Counted from the first letter of the stretch, positions 1 through 7,583 are shown. The stretch: 53,019 nt of DNA from an uncultured Clostridia bacterium (GCA_944346885.1 CALVMR010000033.1:1-53019), one strand, 5' to 3'. Notes: generated by a model from the letters alone, not told the origin. Program-made: numbers and translations.

Positions 1-1
1 T

Positions 2-190
2 TTCAGGGAGATCACCGTTCCCGCAGGAGTGGAGCGGATGGGGTATAATGTTTTCAATCAGTGCCCGGGCGATCTCGTCGTGTACTGCGAGGCGGAAAGC
101 AAGCCCGCGGGCTGGAGCAATGACTGGAACGTGAACTACAAGGCGGAAGGGGAGCGCGTTGCCGTGCGCTGGGGGCAGAAACAGCCCTGA
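2..190 (+). CDS. C-terminal end of a BspA-type leucine-rich-repeat surface protein (5' partial)
   Basis: Only the last 62 codons are inside the window; the frame enters at base 2 and stops at 188-190. The readable tail contains IxVPAGVERMGYNVF followed by a short closing segment with CEAESKPAGWSNDWN. This matches the usual last repeat and end of BspA/LRR_5 proteins of gut Firmicutes (pattern I.YCEA.S.P.GW...WN). Such proteins are usually secreted or wall-bound. The function of this one cannot be told from the tail. A strong intrinsic terminator follows at 211-240. Confidence 0.7.
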   Translation, partial: FREITVPAGVERMGYNVFNQCPGDLVVYCEAESKPAGWSNDWNVNYKAEGERVAVRWGQKQP

Positions 191-210
191 CGTCCTTTTC
201 CGGGACATAC

Positions 211-240
211 AAAAAAGCCGAACGTCGTTCGGCTTTTTTT
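211..240. terminator. Intrinsic terminator, usable from both sides
   Basis: Perfect inverted repeat AAAAAAGCCGAACG / CGTTCGGCTTTTTT with a very short loop and a T run on either strand. It sits between the convergent BspA-like gene (plus) and the rRNA methyltransferase gene (minus), so it can end both transcripts. Confidence 0.9.
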
Positions 241-250
241 CGTGCGTTCT

Positions 251-1096
251 TTACTTTTTGAGGAATTTGTTCTTTTTCACCGCTTCATAGGCGAGCACCG
301 TCGCCGCCACCCCCACGTTGAGGGAATCGCAGCTGCCCGCCATGGGGATGGCGATCATCTTATAGTCGCCGTCGTACCATTCGCGGGAGATGCCGTACCG
401 TTCGCTGCCCATCACGAGGGCTGTCTTCGTGCCGAAGGGCTCGTCGTAGTAGAAAAGCTCGGCGCGGGTGTCCGCGAGGTATACGGTAAAGCCGTTTTCG
501 CGCAGCCACGCGCGGCAGTCGGCGACGCTTTCAAAGTCGAAAAAGGGGACGGAGAGCACGGCGCCCTGGCTGCCCTTGATGAGCTTGGGGTGCGTCAGCC
601 TCGCCTTGCGGTTGCAGAGGAACACGCCGTCGACGCCCGCCCCGTCCGCCATGCGCAGCATGGTGCCCACGTTGCCGGGGATCTCGATGCCGTCCAGCAC
701 GAGCACGACCGCATCGTTCGCGGGGCGGAAGGTCTGTAAGTCGAAAAAGGGGAGCTTGGCAAGCGCCAGCAGCCCGTCCGGCTGCCCGCGCTCGGAAATT
801 TTTGCAAACGTTTTTTCGGAGAGCAGGTAGCGGTGCTCGCAGCGGCGCGCAAGTTTTTCGGCAAGCGCCGCTGCTTCGGGGGTGCGGATGTGCGCTTCGC
901 ACAAAAACAGACTGTCCAGCGGGGTTTGAAATTTTTCGCAAAGAGACAGCATCCATATGCCTTCGGCGAGGAACAGTTTTTCGGGGTTGGGCTTGGTGTT
1001 GCCCGCGATCCCTTTCAGCTGTTTTATTTTTGGGTTTTGTTCTCCGATGGGCAAAAAGGCGTGCGCTTCGAGCACGCGCGCAAGGGATTCGTTCAT
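251..1096 (-). CDS. SPOUT (SpoU/TrmH-type) RNA 2'-O-methyltransferase
   Basis: 281 residues. Transfers a methyl group from S-adenosylmethionine to a ribose 2'-OH of rRNA or tRNA; the exact site cannot be told from sequence. All three SpoU motifs are near the C-terminus: IPGNVGTMLRMADGAGVDG (motif 1), ALVMGSERYGIS (motif 2) and IAIPMAGSCDSLNVGVAA (motif 3), which build the knotted SAM site. The N-terminal part has NPKIKQLKGI, typical of the substrate-binding domain of rRNA methyltransferases in this family (RlmB/TsnR-like). An in-frame extension upstream (to 1225) lacks family similarity, and the promoter at 1103-1131 lies inside it. I therefore start at the ATG at 1096. Confidence 0.87.
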   Translation of the reverse strand: MNESLARVLEAHAFLPIGEQNPKIKQLKGIAGNTKPNPEKLFLAEGIWMLSLCEKFQTPLDSLFLCEAHIRTPEAAALAEKLARRCEHRYLLSEKTFAKISERGQPDGLLALAKLPFFDLQTFRPANDAVVLVLDGIEIPGNVGTMLRMADGAGVDGVFLCNRKARLTHPKLIKGSQGAVLSVPFFDFESVADCRAWLRENGFTVYLADTRAELFYYDEPFGTKTALVMGSERYGISREWYDGDYKMIAIPMAGSCDSLNVGVAATVLAYEAVKKNKFLKK

Positions 1097-1102
1097 GCTG
1101 CC

Positions 1103-1131
1103 ATAGTAGCAGATTTTTCCGTATCCGTCAA
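1103..1131 (-). promoter_or_regulatory. Sigma-A promoter of the SPOUT methyltransferase gene, possibly leaderless
   Basis: On the minus strand: TTGACG, 17-bp spacer, TACTAT. The -10 box ends only 6 nt before the ATG at 1096. The predicted start of transcription therefore falls on or next to the A of the ATG, and no Shine-Dalgarno sequence fits in between. Confidence 0.7.
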
Positions 1132-1309
1132 GCTCTTTTTCCACCGCCGCGCCGCCGCGGGGCAAGCGCTTTTCCGCCGCGGCTGTGCTGTTTGCCGCGG
1201 GCAGGCTTCGCCTTTGTTTTTGCATTGCCGCGGGCGCGGGCAGGCTTTTGCACTTCTTTGCCCGCCTTCCGCATAGGATACAGTGGTATTTTTACCGCGG
1301 AAGGACGGG

Positions 1310-2518
1310 ATGAAACACGCAGTAACGTATGCGCGGGCGGTGCGCGCCTGCCGCGTCGGGGCGGTGAATCAGGCGGTCGCGGCGAATCTCTGTGCGCTGC
1401 TGTTCGTGCCTCTCATGCGCCTGTACGGGTTTACATATTTGCAGCTGGGTTTGCAGGCGGCGGTCTGTTACGGCGCGCAGCTTTTGGCGGACGCCGTGCT
1501 GATTTTTTTGATCGACCGCCTCCCCCGCCGCGCGCTCGCCGCGGCGGCGGGCGCGGCAGGCTGCGCGGGGGTTGTTTTTTTCGGGTGCGTGCCGTGGCTG
1601 TTCCCCGTGGGCGCGGGGGTGTACGGCGGCATGCTCGCCGCGGCGGCGGTGTTCGCGTTTGCGGGCGGCATGCTCGAAGTGGTGCTCTCCAACATCGCCG
1701 ACGCGCTGCCCGCTTCGGGCGGCATCTATGCGCAGCGCACCGTGTATGCGTGGGCGCAGGCGGGGCTCGCCGTGTATCTGTATGCGTTTTTGCGCCTGTT
1801 CGGCGTGCAGCGGTGGAACTTTGCGCTGTTTCCGCTCGCTGCCGTGCCGCTGCTGCTGCCCGTTTTGCTTGCGCGCGCGCCGCTGCCCGCGCCCGCCAAA
1901 GAGGCGCCCGTGCGCGCGGCGTTCCGCCCCGTGTACCTTGCCGCCGTGTTTGCGGTGCTGCTCGGCTGCGGGGCGGAGGCGGCGATGAACCAGTGGATCG
2001 GCGCGTATGCGGCGCAGGTCTGCGGGGTAGACGCGGCACTGCTCGGCAGCGTGCTTTTTTGCCTGCTGCTCGGCGGGGGCGGCGCCGTCTTTTCGCGCTT
2101 ACAGCGCCGCGGCGGGGCGTCGGCTGCGGCGTCCGCCGTGGCGGCGCTGTGCGGCGGAGCGGCGTATTTGGGCGCCGCCGCGTGCCCGCTGCCCGCCCTT
2201 TCCCTCGCCTGCGCGCTGGCGTGCGGCTTTTTTGTGGGCGTGCTCTCGCCCGGCGCGATGACGGCGGCTTCGGGCGCGCTGCCGTATACGGGCGGGTGGA
2301 TGCTCGCTTCGCTGGCGCTGGCGCAGGATGTGGGCGGCGCGGCGTTTCCGCTGTTGGCGGGCGCCGTTTCGGACGCGTCGGGCATGCGCGTCGGGTTTTC
2401 GGCTGCCGCGGCGGCGCCTCTGCTTGCGGCGGCATGCCTGCTGTGCATGCGCCCGCGCGGGCGCGCGCTCCCGCTGCGGGCGGGGCGGGCGTTTCGCTTT
2501 CGCAAAAAAAATCGCTGA
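1310..2518 (+). CDS. Major facilitator superfamily transporter
   Basis: 402 residues and strongly hydrophobic throughout, with about 11-12 predicted membrane helices and a basic loop after the second helix (IDRLPRR). That is the usual MFS layout. No substrate can be assigned; the best general match is to the PBP/NHS-like 'MFS_1' group of small sugar or drug carriers. An ATG at 1283 is in frame, but the ATG at 1310 has a good ribosome binding site (GCGGAAGGA, 1297-1305), so I chose 1310. The gene is very GC-rich and gives long false reading frames in other phases. The stop codon lies in the loop of its terminator. Confidence 0.8.
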   Translation: MKHAVTYARAVRACRVGAVNQAVAANLCALLFVPLMRLYGFTYLQLGLQAAVCYGAQLLADAVLIFLIDRLPRRALAAAAGAAGCAGVVFFGCVPWLFPVGAGVYGGMLAAAAVFAFAGGMLEVVLSNIADALPASGGIYAQRTVYAWAQAGLAVYLYAFLRLFGVQRWNFALFPLAAVPLLLPVLLARAPLPAPAKEAPVRAAFRPVYLAAVFAVLLGCGAEAAMNQWIGAYAAQVCGVDAALLGSVLFCLLLGGGGAVFSRLQRRGGASAAASAVAALCGGAAYLGAAACPLPALSLACALACGFFVGVLSPGAMTAASGALPYTGGWMLASLALAQDVGGAAFPLLAGAVSDASGMRVGFSAAAAAPLLAAACLLCMRPRGRALPLRAGRAFRFRKKNR

Positions 2519-2534
2519 TACCCGTGCGATTTTT
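2507..2534 (+). terminator. Intrinsic terminator of the MFS gene
   Basis: AAAAATCGC, 10-nt loop, GCGATTTTT. The MFS stop codon (2516-2518) is in the loop. Confidence 0.7.
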
Positions 2535-2563
2535 AGGACAAACCCGTATTTTTATGATATAAT
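2535..2563 (+). promoter_or_regulatory. Promoter of the UPF0104 membrane protein gene
   Basis: AGGACA, 17-bp spacer, perfect TATAAT at 2558-2563. The ribosome binding site GGGGAAGGGGAG and the ATG at 2594 follow within 31 bp. Confidence 0.75.
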
Positions 2564-2593
2564 GGGCAAAACCCATACGGGGAAGGGGAGTTT

Positions 2594-4270
2594 ATGAGCA
2601 GAAAGCGCAGGCAACAACAGGAAGAGGCAGCCGCCGCTCCTGCACAAGAGGAGGAGCGCGCCCTCTCCGCCCAAGGGCAGGGCAGGAACGAAGCTCCGTG
2701 CGAGGCGCCCGCCGCTTCTGCACAAGAGAGCGCGTCCGCCGCGGAACAGCCCGCGGAGCCTGCCGCCGAGCAGGTCGCGGAATCTGCCGCGGAGCAGACC
2801 GCAGGGCCCGCCGCCGCGGAAAAAGAGGATGCCCGCGCAGACGGCGGGCGTTCGCGCAAGGGGCTGGATACGCTGGTCGGGGAGGATAACTCCGCGCGGT
2901 TTACCAACGTAGACCAAAAAAAGAGCAAGCGCAAATACATCATTTTCGGGCTGGTCACGCTCGTGATCATCGTGCTGGTGGTGTGGCTGGTCGTCAGCCT
3001 CAGCCAAACGCTGATGCAGCAGGAGGGCGGGCTCGCTTCTTTTGAAGAGATCTTCTCCGCCATGTTCGGCGATTGGCAGCGCTGGATCTATTTTGTTGCC
3101 GCCATCGTGCTGGGGGGCTTGTATTTTTTGTTCGATACCTCCAAATACACCCTCATCAACCGCGCGTATCACAATAAGCTCGGCTTTAAGAACAACGCCA
3201 AAGTGGCGCTTACGGGCAAATATTACGAGGCGATCACCCCGCTTTCGACGGGCGGGCAGCCCATGCAGATTTACTACCTGCACAAAAAGGGCATATCGGG
3301 CGCAACGAGCACTTCCGTCATTTTCGTAAAATACGGCATCCAGATGCTCTCGTGGACGATGGTCGCCGCCTTTGTGATGGGCTTCGGCGTCGGCATCATT
3401 GCGGGCGTGCAGGCGGGGGGAGACTGGGTGCGCATCGGCGGCTGGGTCGGTTTTGCGGTCAACGCCTTTATCCCGCTGTTCGTCACCTTTGTCATCGTTT
3501 GCCCCAAGGCGATGTCGGCGTTCATCAACATGTTTGTCAAGCTCTTCTATAAAATGAAGATCGTCAAACGGCCCGAACGCATCGAGGGGAAGATCCGCCA
3601 GTGGGTCTCGGATTTTTCGCTGGTTTCGCAGTTCATTTACAAAAAGCCGCTCAACTTCGTGTTGCTGCTTCTTCTGTGTTTGACCGAACCTCTTATCCAG
3701 CTTTCCATGCCGTACTTCGTGCTCATGGCGATGTGCGGGGGAGACCTTGCCGCGGCAGGGTATTCCACGGGGTTGGAGCTGTATTGGACGAGTGTGGTCA
3801 TCACCATGTACGCTCAGTACGCCGCCAGCTACATTCCCACGCCCGGCGCTTCGGGCGCGATGGAAACGCTGTTTATGTTCGGTTTTGCCGACCTTGCCGC
3901 CAACAAGATCTTTTGGGTGGTCATGGTCTGGCGCTTTTTGAACTACTATGTGTACGTTATCTGCGGGCTGGGGATGAACGTGTTTGATATCGTTCGTTCC
4001 ATCTATCGCAAACGGCGCGCCAAAAGGCGCGCGCTCGCGGCGGAAGGAGCCGCAGACGCGGAAACCGCCGCAGACGCGGAAACCGCCGCAGACGCGGAAG
4101 CCGCCGCGCCTCTAACCGGCGAGGACGGGCAGCCGCTTGCGGCGGCGCGGCAGCGCCCCGCACCGGGAGAAGAGGGCGCGGAAGCTCCATCCGAAGAGGC
4201 GAAAGAGCCGACCCAAGAAGGGGTAAAAGATCCGCCCGAGGAGAAAAAAGCCCCTCCCGCAGGGGAGTAA
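2594..4270 (+). CDS. UPF0104 / lysylphosphatidylglycerol-synthase-TM (flippase-like) membrane protein with low-complexity ends
   Basis: 558 residues. Roughly residues 110-480 form a multi-helix membrane domain of the YbhN/AglD/MprF flippase-like type. It starts with a long helix (YIIFGLVTLVIIVLVVWLVV) and contains the family-like stretch KYYEAITPLSTGGQPMQIYY. Members move or modify lipids; the substrate here is unknown. The first about 110 residues and the last about 85 are charged Ala/Glu/Pro-rich tails, probably cytoplasmic and disordered. The C-terminal tail holds a tandem repeat (ADAETA three times, about 4048-4100). Monocistronic, with its own promoter and a GC hairpin after the stop. 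Confidence 0.8.
   Translation: MSRKRRQQQEEAAAAPAQEEERALSAQGQGRNEAPCEAPAASAQESASAAEQPAEPAAEQVAESAAEQTAGPAAAEKEDARADGGRSRKGLDTLVGEDNSARFTNVDQKKSKRKYIIFGLVTLVIIVLVVWLVVSLSQTLMQQEGGLASFEEIFSAMFGDWQRWIYFVAAIVLGGLYFLFDTSKYTLINRAYHNKLGFKNNAKVALTGKYYEAITPLSTGGQPMQIYYLHKKGISGATSTSVIFVKYGIQMLSWTMVAAFVMGFGVGIIAGVQAGGDWVRIGGWVGFAVNAFIPLFVTFVIVCPKAMSAFINMFVKLFYKMKIVKRPERIEGKIRQWVSDFSLVSQFIYKKPLNFVLLLLLCLTEPLIQLSMPYFVLMAMCGGDLAAAGYSTGLELYWTSVVITMYAQYAASYIPTPGASGAMETLFMFGFADLAANKIFWVVMVWRFLNYYVYVICGLGMNVFDIVRSIYRKRRAKRRALAAEGAADAETAADAETAADAEAAAPLTGEDGQPLAAARQRPAPGEEGAEAPSEEAKEPTQEGVKDPPEEKKAPPAGE
4047..4102 (+). repeat. In-frame tandem repeat in the UPF0104 gene
   Basis: Three near-identical 18-bp units (GCCGCAGACGCGGAAACC) encode the A-D-A-E-T-A repeats. 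The unit length keeps the frame, so copy number can vary without loss of function. Confidence 0.8.
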
Positions 4271-4283
4271 AACAACAGCCGAT

Positions 4284-4316
4284 CTCCGCCCCCGCGGCAA
4301 TGCCGCGGGGGCGGAG
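4284..4316 (+). terminator. 15-bp perfect GC hairpin after the UPF0104 gene
   Basis: CTCCGCCCCCGCGGC, 3-nt loop, GCCGCGGGGGCGGAG. There is no T run directly after it, so termination is likely but not certain. Confidence 0.5.
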
Positions 4317-4463
4317 CGCATGATAGCGCATGATCGCATGATAAAGTTTTTTGCGCAAGGGCGGCGCGGCGGGCGCAGAGCCGCGTCGGCGCTTTCAAAA
4401 CGGCATAAAGCGGCAGGATCCGACATAGAATGTATCATCGCCGAAAGGGGGGGATGATGCAGC

Positions 4464-4715
4464 GTGTGGGAGTATATGGAGCGGCGCGCCGTTCGGTGTG
4501 CCGAATACATGTTGGAGACGGGCGCCACCGTGCGCGCCTGCGCCGAGCACTTCGGGATGAGCAAATCGACGGTGCACAAGGATGTGACGGAGCGCCTGCG
4601 CGGCGCGGATATGCGGCTGTATACCGCCGTGCGCGCCGTATTGGATAAAAACCTGCGCGAGCGGCACTTGCGCGGCGGCGAATCCACCCGCCGCAAATTT
4701 CTTGCAAAAAAATAA
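4464..4715 (+). CDS. spoIIID: Sporulation transcriptional regulator SpoIIID
   Basis: 83 residues, the normal size. SpoIIID is a monomeric DNA-binding protein that turns sigma-E genes on or off in the mother cell during endospore formation. The helix-turn-helix VRACAEHFGMSKSTVHKDVTERL (about residues 22-44) and the C-terminal RHLRGGESTRRKF are family signatures. The GTG start at 4464 is chosen because the family begins with this x-EY-x-x-RR segment and a G-rich ribosome binding site (4447-4453) precedes it. A double terminator follows, and the left repeat of the integrated element begins 5 bp after that. This is one of the two clear signs that the host makes spores. Confidence 0.92.
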   Translation: MWEYMERRAVRCAEYMLETGATVRACAEHFGMSKSTVHKDVTERLRGADMRLYTAVRAVLDKNLRERHLRGGESTRRKFLAKK

Positions 4716-4770
4716 GCCGTGTGCGGCGGCGCACACGGCGCGGCGGTGTGCAAAGCGCCGCCGTTTTTTT
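4716..4770 (+). terminator. Double hairpin terminator of spoIIID
   Basis: First hairpin GCCGTGTGC / GCACACGGC (4716-4739). Second hairpin CGGCGG / CCGCCG followed by seven T (4741-4770). Confidence 0.85.
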
Positions 4771-4774
4771 GTTT

Positions 4775-4793
4775 CGCGGGGAGGTTTTGTCAT
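4775..4793. repeat. attL: left 19-bp direct repeat
   Basis: CGCGGGGAGGTTTTGTCAT, identical to 17555-17573. The bases just outside differ between the two copies, so the shared core is exactly 19 bp. It begins 5 bp after the spoIIID terminator. Confidence 0.85.
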
Positions 4794-4853
4794 CGAAAAG
4801 TCAAGTAATTTTATAGAATTTTTTTCAAATTTCAAAAAAAAATTTTTACCTTA

Positions 4854-4936
4854 TGCTATAATCGGTATAGGATAAGTCTTTCGGGAAAGACTTATCAACA
4901 AAAGCGGGCGCACCTTGTACGGCATGCCCGTTTTTC
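4854..4936 (+). ncRNA. Possible short plus-strand RNA unit beside attL
   Basis: Extended -10 promoter TGCTATAAT (4854-4862) without a clear -35. Then a perfect 12-bp hairpin GATAAGTCTTTC / GAAAGACTTATC (4871-4882 and 4885-4896) starts at about +2. A hairpin CGGGC / GCCCG with five T follows (4905-4935). The unit would give an RNA of about 65 nt opposite in direction to every protein gene of the element. It has no reading frame of note. Alternatively the hairpins only serve as a boundary or terminator region for the minus-strand operon. Confidence 0.4.
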
Positions 4937-4945
4937 GTTGCACGA

Positions 4946-4968
4946 CAAAAAGCCGCTTTCCAGCGGCT
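4946..4968 (-). terminator. Terminator of the element operon
   Basis: On the minus strand: AGCCGCT, GGAA loop, AGCGGCT, then TTTTTG. It lies 40 bp after the IS30 gene stop and would end the long minus-strand transcript. Confidence 0.8.
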
Positions 4969-4975
4969 ACAAACA

Positions 4976-4997
4976 TTTTGAAAGTGTACTTTCAAAA
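4976..4997. repeat. Palindrome copy 1 (TTTGAAAGTGYACTTTCAAA family)
   Basis: TTTTGAAAGT-GT-ACTTTCAAAA. One of five copies in the element, here between the IS30 gene stop and its terminator. Confidence 0.8.
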
Positions 4998-5007
4998 ATA
5001 CGACCTA

Positions 5008-6060
5008 TTAAAGAGAATTGACCGCGCTTGCAAAGGCTTCCGCAGACGTGGCAAAGCCGAACAGTTCACGGGGGTATGCGTTCACCCACGCCGCCACTTC
5101 CCGCACGCGCTTATCCGTGACTTTGGAAAAGTCCGTGCCCTTCGGGAACTGCCGCCGTATGTCGCGGTTAATGCGTTCGTTCGAGCCTCGTTCACATGAC
5201 GTATACGGGTGACAATAATAAACCGCCGTCCGCTTGCCGCCGTAAACGGAGCGTTCCAGCCCCGCGAAGTCCGCAAACTCCGAGCCGTTGTCAACCGTAA
5301 TGCTTTTGAACAGAGCTTGAAACCGCTTGCCATACCGCCGTTCGAGCCTGTCGAGATACTGAACGACCGTTGCCGCCTTTCTGTTCGGCATTTTCATGAT
5401 GATCTCATAACGCGTCTGCCGTTCAGTCAGTACCAGCAACACGTTGCGGGTGTACTGCTTGCCGACAACACAGTCCATTTCCCAATGCCCGAACTCCTCA
5501 CGCAAAAGAACGTCGGCGGGGCGGCGTTCAATACTCGTACCTTTCGGCGGGCGTTTCGCCACCGTTTTATGATAATGCTTTTTGCGTTGCCCCACGGGTA
5601 AATGTTCCGAACTGATACCCATGAATATGCCCTGCGCTATGTATCGGTACATTGTCGTTTTGCTTATAATAGTCTTAAACAGGCGATTGCGCCGTATCTC
5701 ACCACACACAGCGGCGGGGGATATTCTATCAACACAAATCCGCCGTTCGACATAATGCACGAACTCATAATCTTTGCCGACTTTCAGCGGTGCGCCGTGG
5801 GCGGTCATATTCAAACGGTATTTATCTTCCGCAATGTTCGGACTGTACCCCGTCACCAACTTGTAGTGCCGTTCGCCCAGCCAATCAGTGTAACTGTACC
5901 GTTTGTATGTGTACTCGCCGCGCTTTAATTCGTTGTACACCGTCGCAAGGCATACACCCAACTGCGCGGCAATCTCGCGTTTGCTCATGCCCGCATTATA
6001 GAGAGCCTCTAACCGCAAACGCATTTCCCAATTTACGTTTTTCGTTCCTTTCCGTTTCAT
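5008..6060 (-). CDS. IS30-family transposase
   Basis: 350 residues, full length. An N-terminal helix-turn-helix (KREIAAQLGVCLATVYNELKRG, about 27-48) is followed by a DDE catalytic core: D196 in HWEMDCVVG, D257 in ITVDNGSEF and E295 in ERGSNERINRDIR, followed by PKGTDF. It is the last gene of the element operon. I see no clear terminal inverted repeats or short target duplication around it, so it does not look like a separate insertion sequence. Transposases of this type are known in some plectro/inoviruses (for example Spiroplasma phages), where they may serve integration. That role here is inferred. A run of short repeats precedes the ATG. Confidence 0.88.
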   Translation of the reverse strand: MKRKGTKNVNWEMRLRLEALYNAGMSKREIAAQLGVCLATVYNELKRGEYTYKRYSYTDWLGERHYKLVTGYSPNIAEDKYRLNMTAHGAPLKVGKDYEFVHYVERRICVDRISPAAVCGEIRRNRLFKTIISKTTMYRYIAQGIFMGISSEHLPVGQRKKHYHKTVAKRPPKGTSIERRPADVLLREEFGHWEMDCVVGKQYTRNVLLVLTERQTRYEIIMKMPNRKAATVVQYLDRLERRYGKRFQALFKSITVDNGSEFADFAGLERSVYGGKRTAVYYCHPYTSCERGSNERINRDIRRQFPKGTDFSKVTDKRVREVAAWVNAYPRELFGFATSAEAFASAVNSL

Positions 6061-6062
6061 CT

Positions 6063-6113
6063 TCCGTTTGTTCCGTCCTTTTTCCGTTGTTTCCGTTGCT
6101 TCCGTTGTTTCCG
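6063..6113. repeat. Short tandem repeat before the transposase start
   Basis: On the minus strand about five imperfect units of GGAARCAAC run up to the ATG of the transposase. They include the AAGGACGG that may act as ribosome binding site. Copy-number change here would alter spacing or translation. Confidence 0.55.
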
Positions 6114-6168
6114 ATATAATATTTTACAGCAAAAATAGCCGCATGAACGCCCAACTTTCGTTAGAGAG

Positions 6169-6237
6169 AGCACAGCGCGCCACCTTGTTATAGACGAGCG
6201 GCGGCTTCGCCGCCGTAACAAGGTGGCGCGCTGTGCT
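6169..6237. repeat. Large cruciform: 22-bp perfect inverted repeat enclosing a 7-bp hairpin
   Basis: Arms 6169-6190 and 6216-6237 are perfectly complementary over 22 bp (beginning AGCACAGCGCGCC). The 25-nt interior contains CGGCGGC-TTC-GCCGCCG (6199-6215), leaving only an 8-nt bulge. As single-stranded DNA this folds into one long hairpin of 69 nt, similar in size and place to filamentous-phage packaging signals. There is no T run, so a terminator role is unlikely. Confidence 0.85.
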
Positions 6238-6277
6238 TTGACCAACTTACCGTCCGTTTCGGGCGGGTTTGCGCACG

Positions 6278-6314
6278 AAACGGGGGCGCGGACGAGTCTC
6301 GCGCCCCCGTTTTT
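6278..6314. terminator. 13-bp hairpin with T run on the plus strand
   Basis: AAACGGGGGCGCG, 9-nt loop, CGCGCCCCCGTTT plus further T. On the minus strand the T run is only three bases. It could be a terminator or an origin hairpin. Confidence 0.5.
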
Positions 6315-6437
6315 GTCGTCTTGCACAGAGCATTGCCGCATAAATGCGGCAAAAAACACCCTGCGGGAGCAAGCCGAAAAGCGCCGTATGTCAAGCCATA
6401 GGCGCAAAACAATGAACGATTGAATTTTATCGCGTAA

Positions 6438-7583
6438 TCACGCGACCAATGCAGGATTGCACAGCAAATCCATCATCGACATTTGCTTGTTAAATCGGTA
6501 TCGCGCAATATCGCGTTCCCAATTTACAACGTCGTCGAAAAGGATATACTTTTCAACAAAATCATCCGTCAATTCCGTGATAATATCCCTTGCCGAAACC
6601 GTCATGCAAATCTCCGTAGGTATCCCACGGCTGTAAACAATTCGTTCATTTGTTTTCCCTATGTACTTCAAGATATACTCCACGCTGTCGCCGTGTTCCA
6701 ATTGCGACGGCGTTATTTCCTCAAAATCGTTGCGCCCGTAATTCGCCGCAAAAAAGCTGTTTTCGTGGCGGGTCTGCATTTTCCCTTGCGCGGTACTGTA
6801 ATCGGTCTTTTCTTCCAGCCTGCCGAGCATTTCCCCGTCGGGAACGTATACCAAGCCGTGAAAATGCAACCGCCCCGTTTCGGGCGCACGCTCAAACACG
6901 CCCATATACCGCCAGCCGCGGCGGGTGTGAAGGTTTGAAAGGCAACGGCGAATTTTACGGCGGAAACTTTCTTCGTCGTGTTTGCCATTGTCGTATGTGA
7001 ACGTCACAAAAAAATTCCAACGGTTGAGGTATGCTTTACGGCGAAACCGCTTTTTGCGGTGGTGCAGGTTGTTCAGCTTCCGCTTGACACGCTCATGTAT
7101 ATCCACGTCGGCGATCTCATCGTCCGTGAACAACTTCCGCAAACCGTCGTAAATATAATCGGACATATTCTTTTCGAGCTTCCCGTCCCGCAAGCCTTTA
7201 TTATACGCCTGCATGAACAGGTCGTCAAACAGAATATCAAAAGCAGAGCGGGTACCCGTAAAATCGCTGTTCGGTGATATATCGACGCGCATGCCCACAC
7301 TGTTTTTACCGCGGGCAAAGTCCCTGCGCCTGTTCTGTATGAACCGATTATATACACGCTCTTTTTGCTCATCCGTGTATTCCCTTGACCGTCTGCGGCG
7401 GGCAGGCTGAGGACGGGGAGATCGCCCGTTCGCACGCCAACACGGCGTTGCGATAAGGTGATGACCGTCATTATAAATTTTATACGTTTTCGGTTTGCCG
7501 TCGTCTTTCGGCAGTCCATCAAAGAAAGGAAACGGGCAACCCGTGAAGTCGTCCGTTTCAATTAAATTCGCCGCTATACTCAT
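6438..7583 (-). CDS. HUH-endonuclease replication initiator (Rep), two-tyrosine type
   Basis: 381 residues. It would nick one strand of the circular form and start rolling-circle replication. Three expected motifs are in order: FFVTFTYD (191-198), HFHG with the HUH histidines at 240 and 242, and YILKYIGK (303-310). The last has two tyrosines four positions apart (Y303, Y307), followed by lysine. This Y-xxK-Y layout is like phiX174 gpA and gokushovirus VP4, not M13 pII. About 180 residues precede the nuclease core, including an Arg-rich patch (ARRRRSR, 61-67) of unknown role. GAGGGG before the ATG is a good ribosome binding site. The cruciform region lies directly downstream. Confidence 0.85.
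   Translation of the reverse strand: MSIAANLIETDDFTGCPFPFFDGLPKDDGKPKTYKIYNDGHHLIATPCWRANGRSPRPQPARRRRSREYTDEQKERVYNRFIQNRRRDFARGKNSVGMRVDISPNSDFTGTRSAFDILFDDLFMQAYNKGLRDGKLEKNMSDYIYDGLRKLFTDDEIADVDIHERVKRKLNNLHHRKKRFRRKAYLNRWNFFVTFTYDNGKHDEESFRRKIRRCLSNLHTRRGWRYMGVFERAPETGRLHFHGLVYVPDGEMLGRLEEKTDYSTAQGKMQTRHENSFFAANYGRNDFEEITPSQLEHGDSVEYILKYIGKTNERIVYSRGIPTEICMTVSARDIITELTDDFVEKYILFDDVVNWERDIARYRFNKQMSMMDLLCNPALVA

Larger units (their letters stand above)
6061..6437. other. Non-coding region between rep and the transposase; likely origin/packaging region
   Basis: 377 bp without a convincing gene. It holds a large cruciform (6169-6237), a 13-bp GC hairpin (6278-6312), a 9-bp dyad TTGCCGCAT / ATGCGGCAA (6333-6352), a CCCTGCGGG mini-dyad (6356-6369) and TCGCGT / ACGCGA around the rep stop (6430-6445). 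In filamentous phages the main intergenic region carries the plus and minus origins and the packaging hairpin. This is the best candidate for it here, by inference from structure and position next to rep. Confidence 0.6.

Noticed and set aside
802..2562. 586-codon plus frame over the methyltransferase and MFS genes
   Set aside because: Arg/Ala-rich product, overlaps two real genes; frame stays open because of high GC.
4775..4793. att core as a dif site (XerCD target)
   Set aside because: Lacks the two 11-bp arms with AT-rich centre typical of dif; a different host site remains possible.
4976..6120. IS30 gene as an independent insertion sequence
   Set aside because: No terminal inverted repeats or 2-3 bp target duplication visible around it, and it is in line with the element operon.
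6223..6423. Plus-strand frame in the region after rep
   Set aside because: Runs through hairpins, no ribosome binding site; no other coding on this strand in the element.
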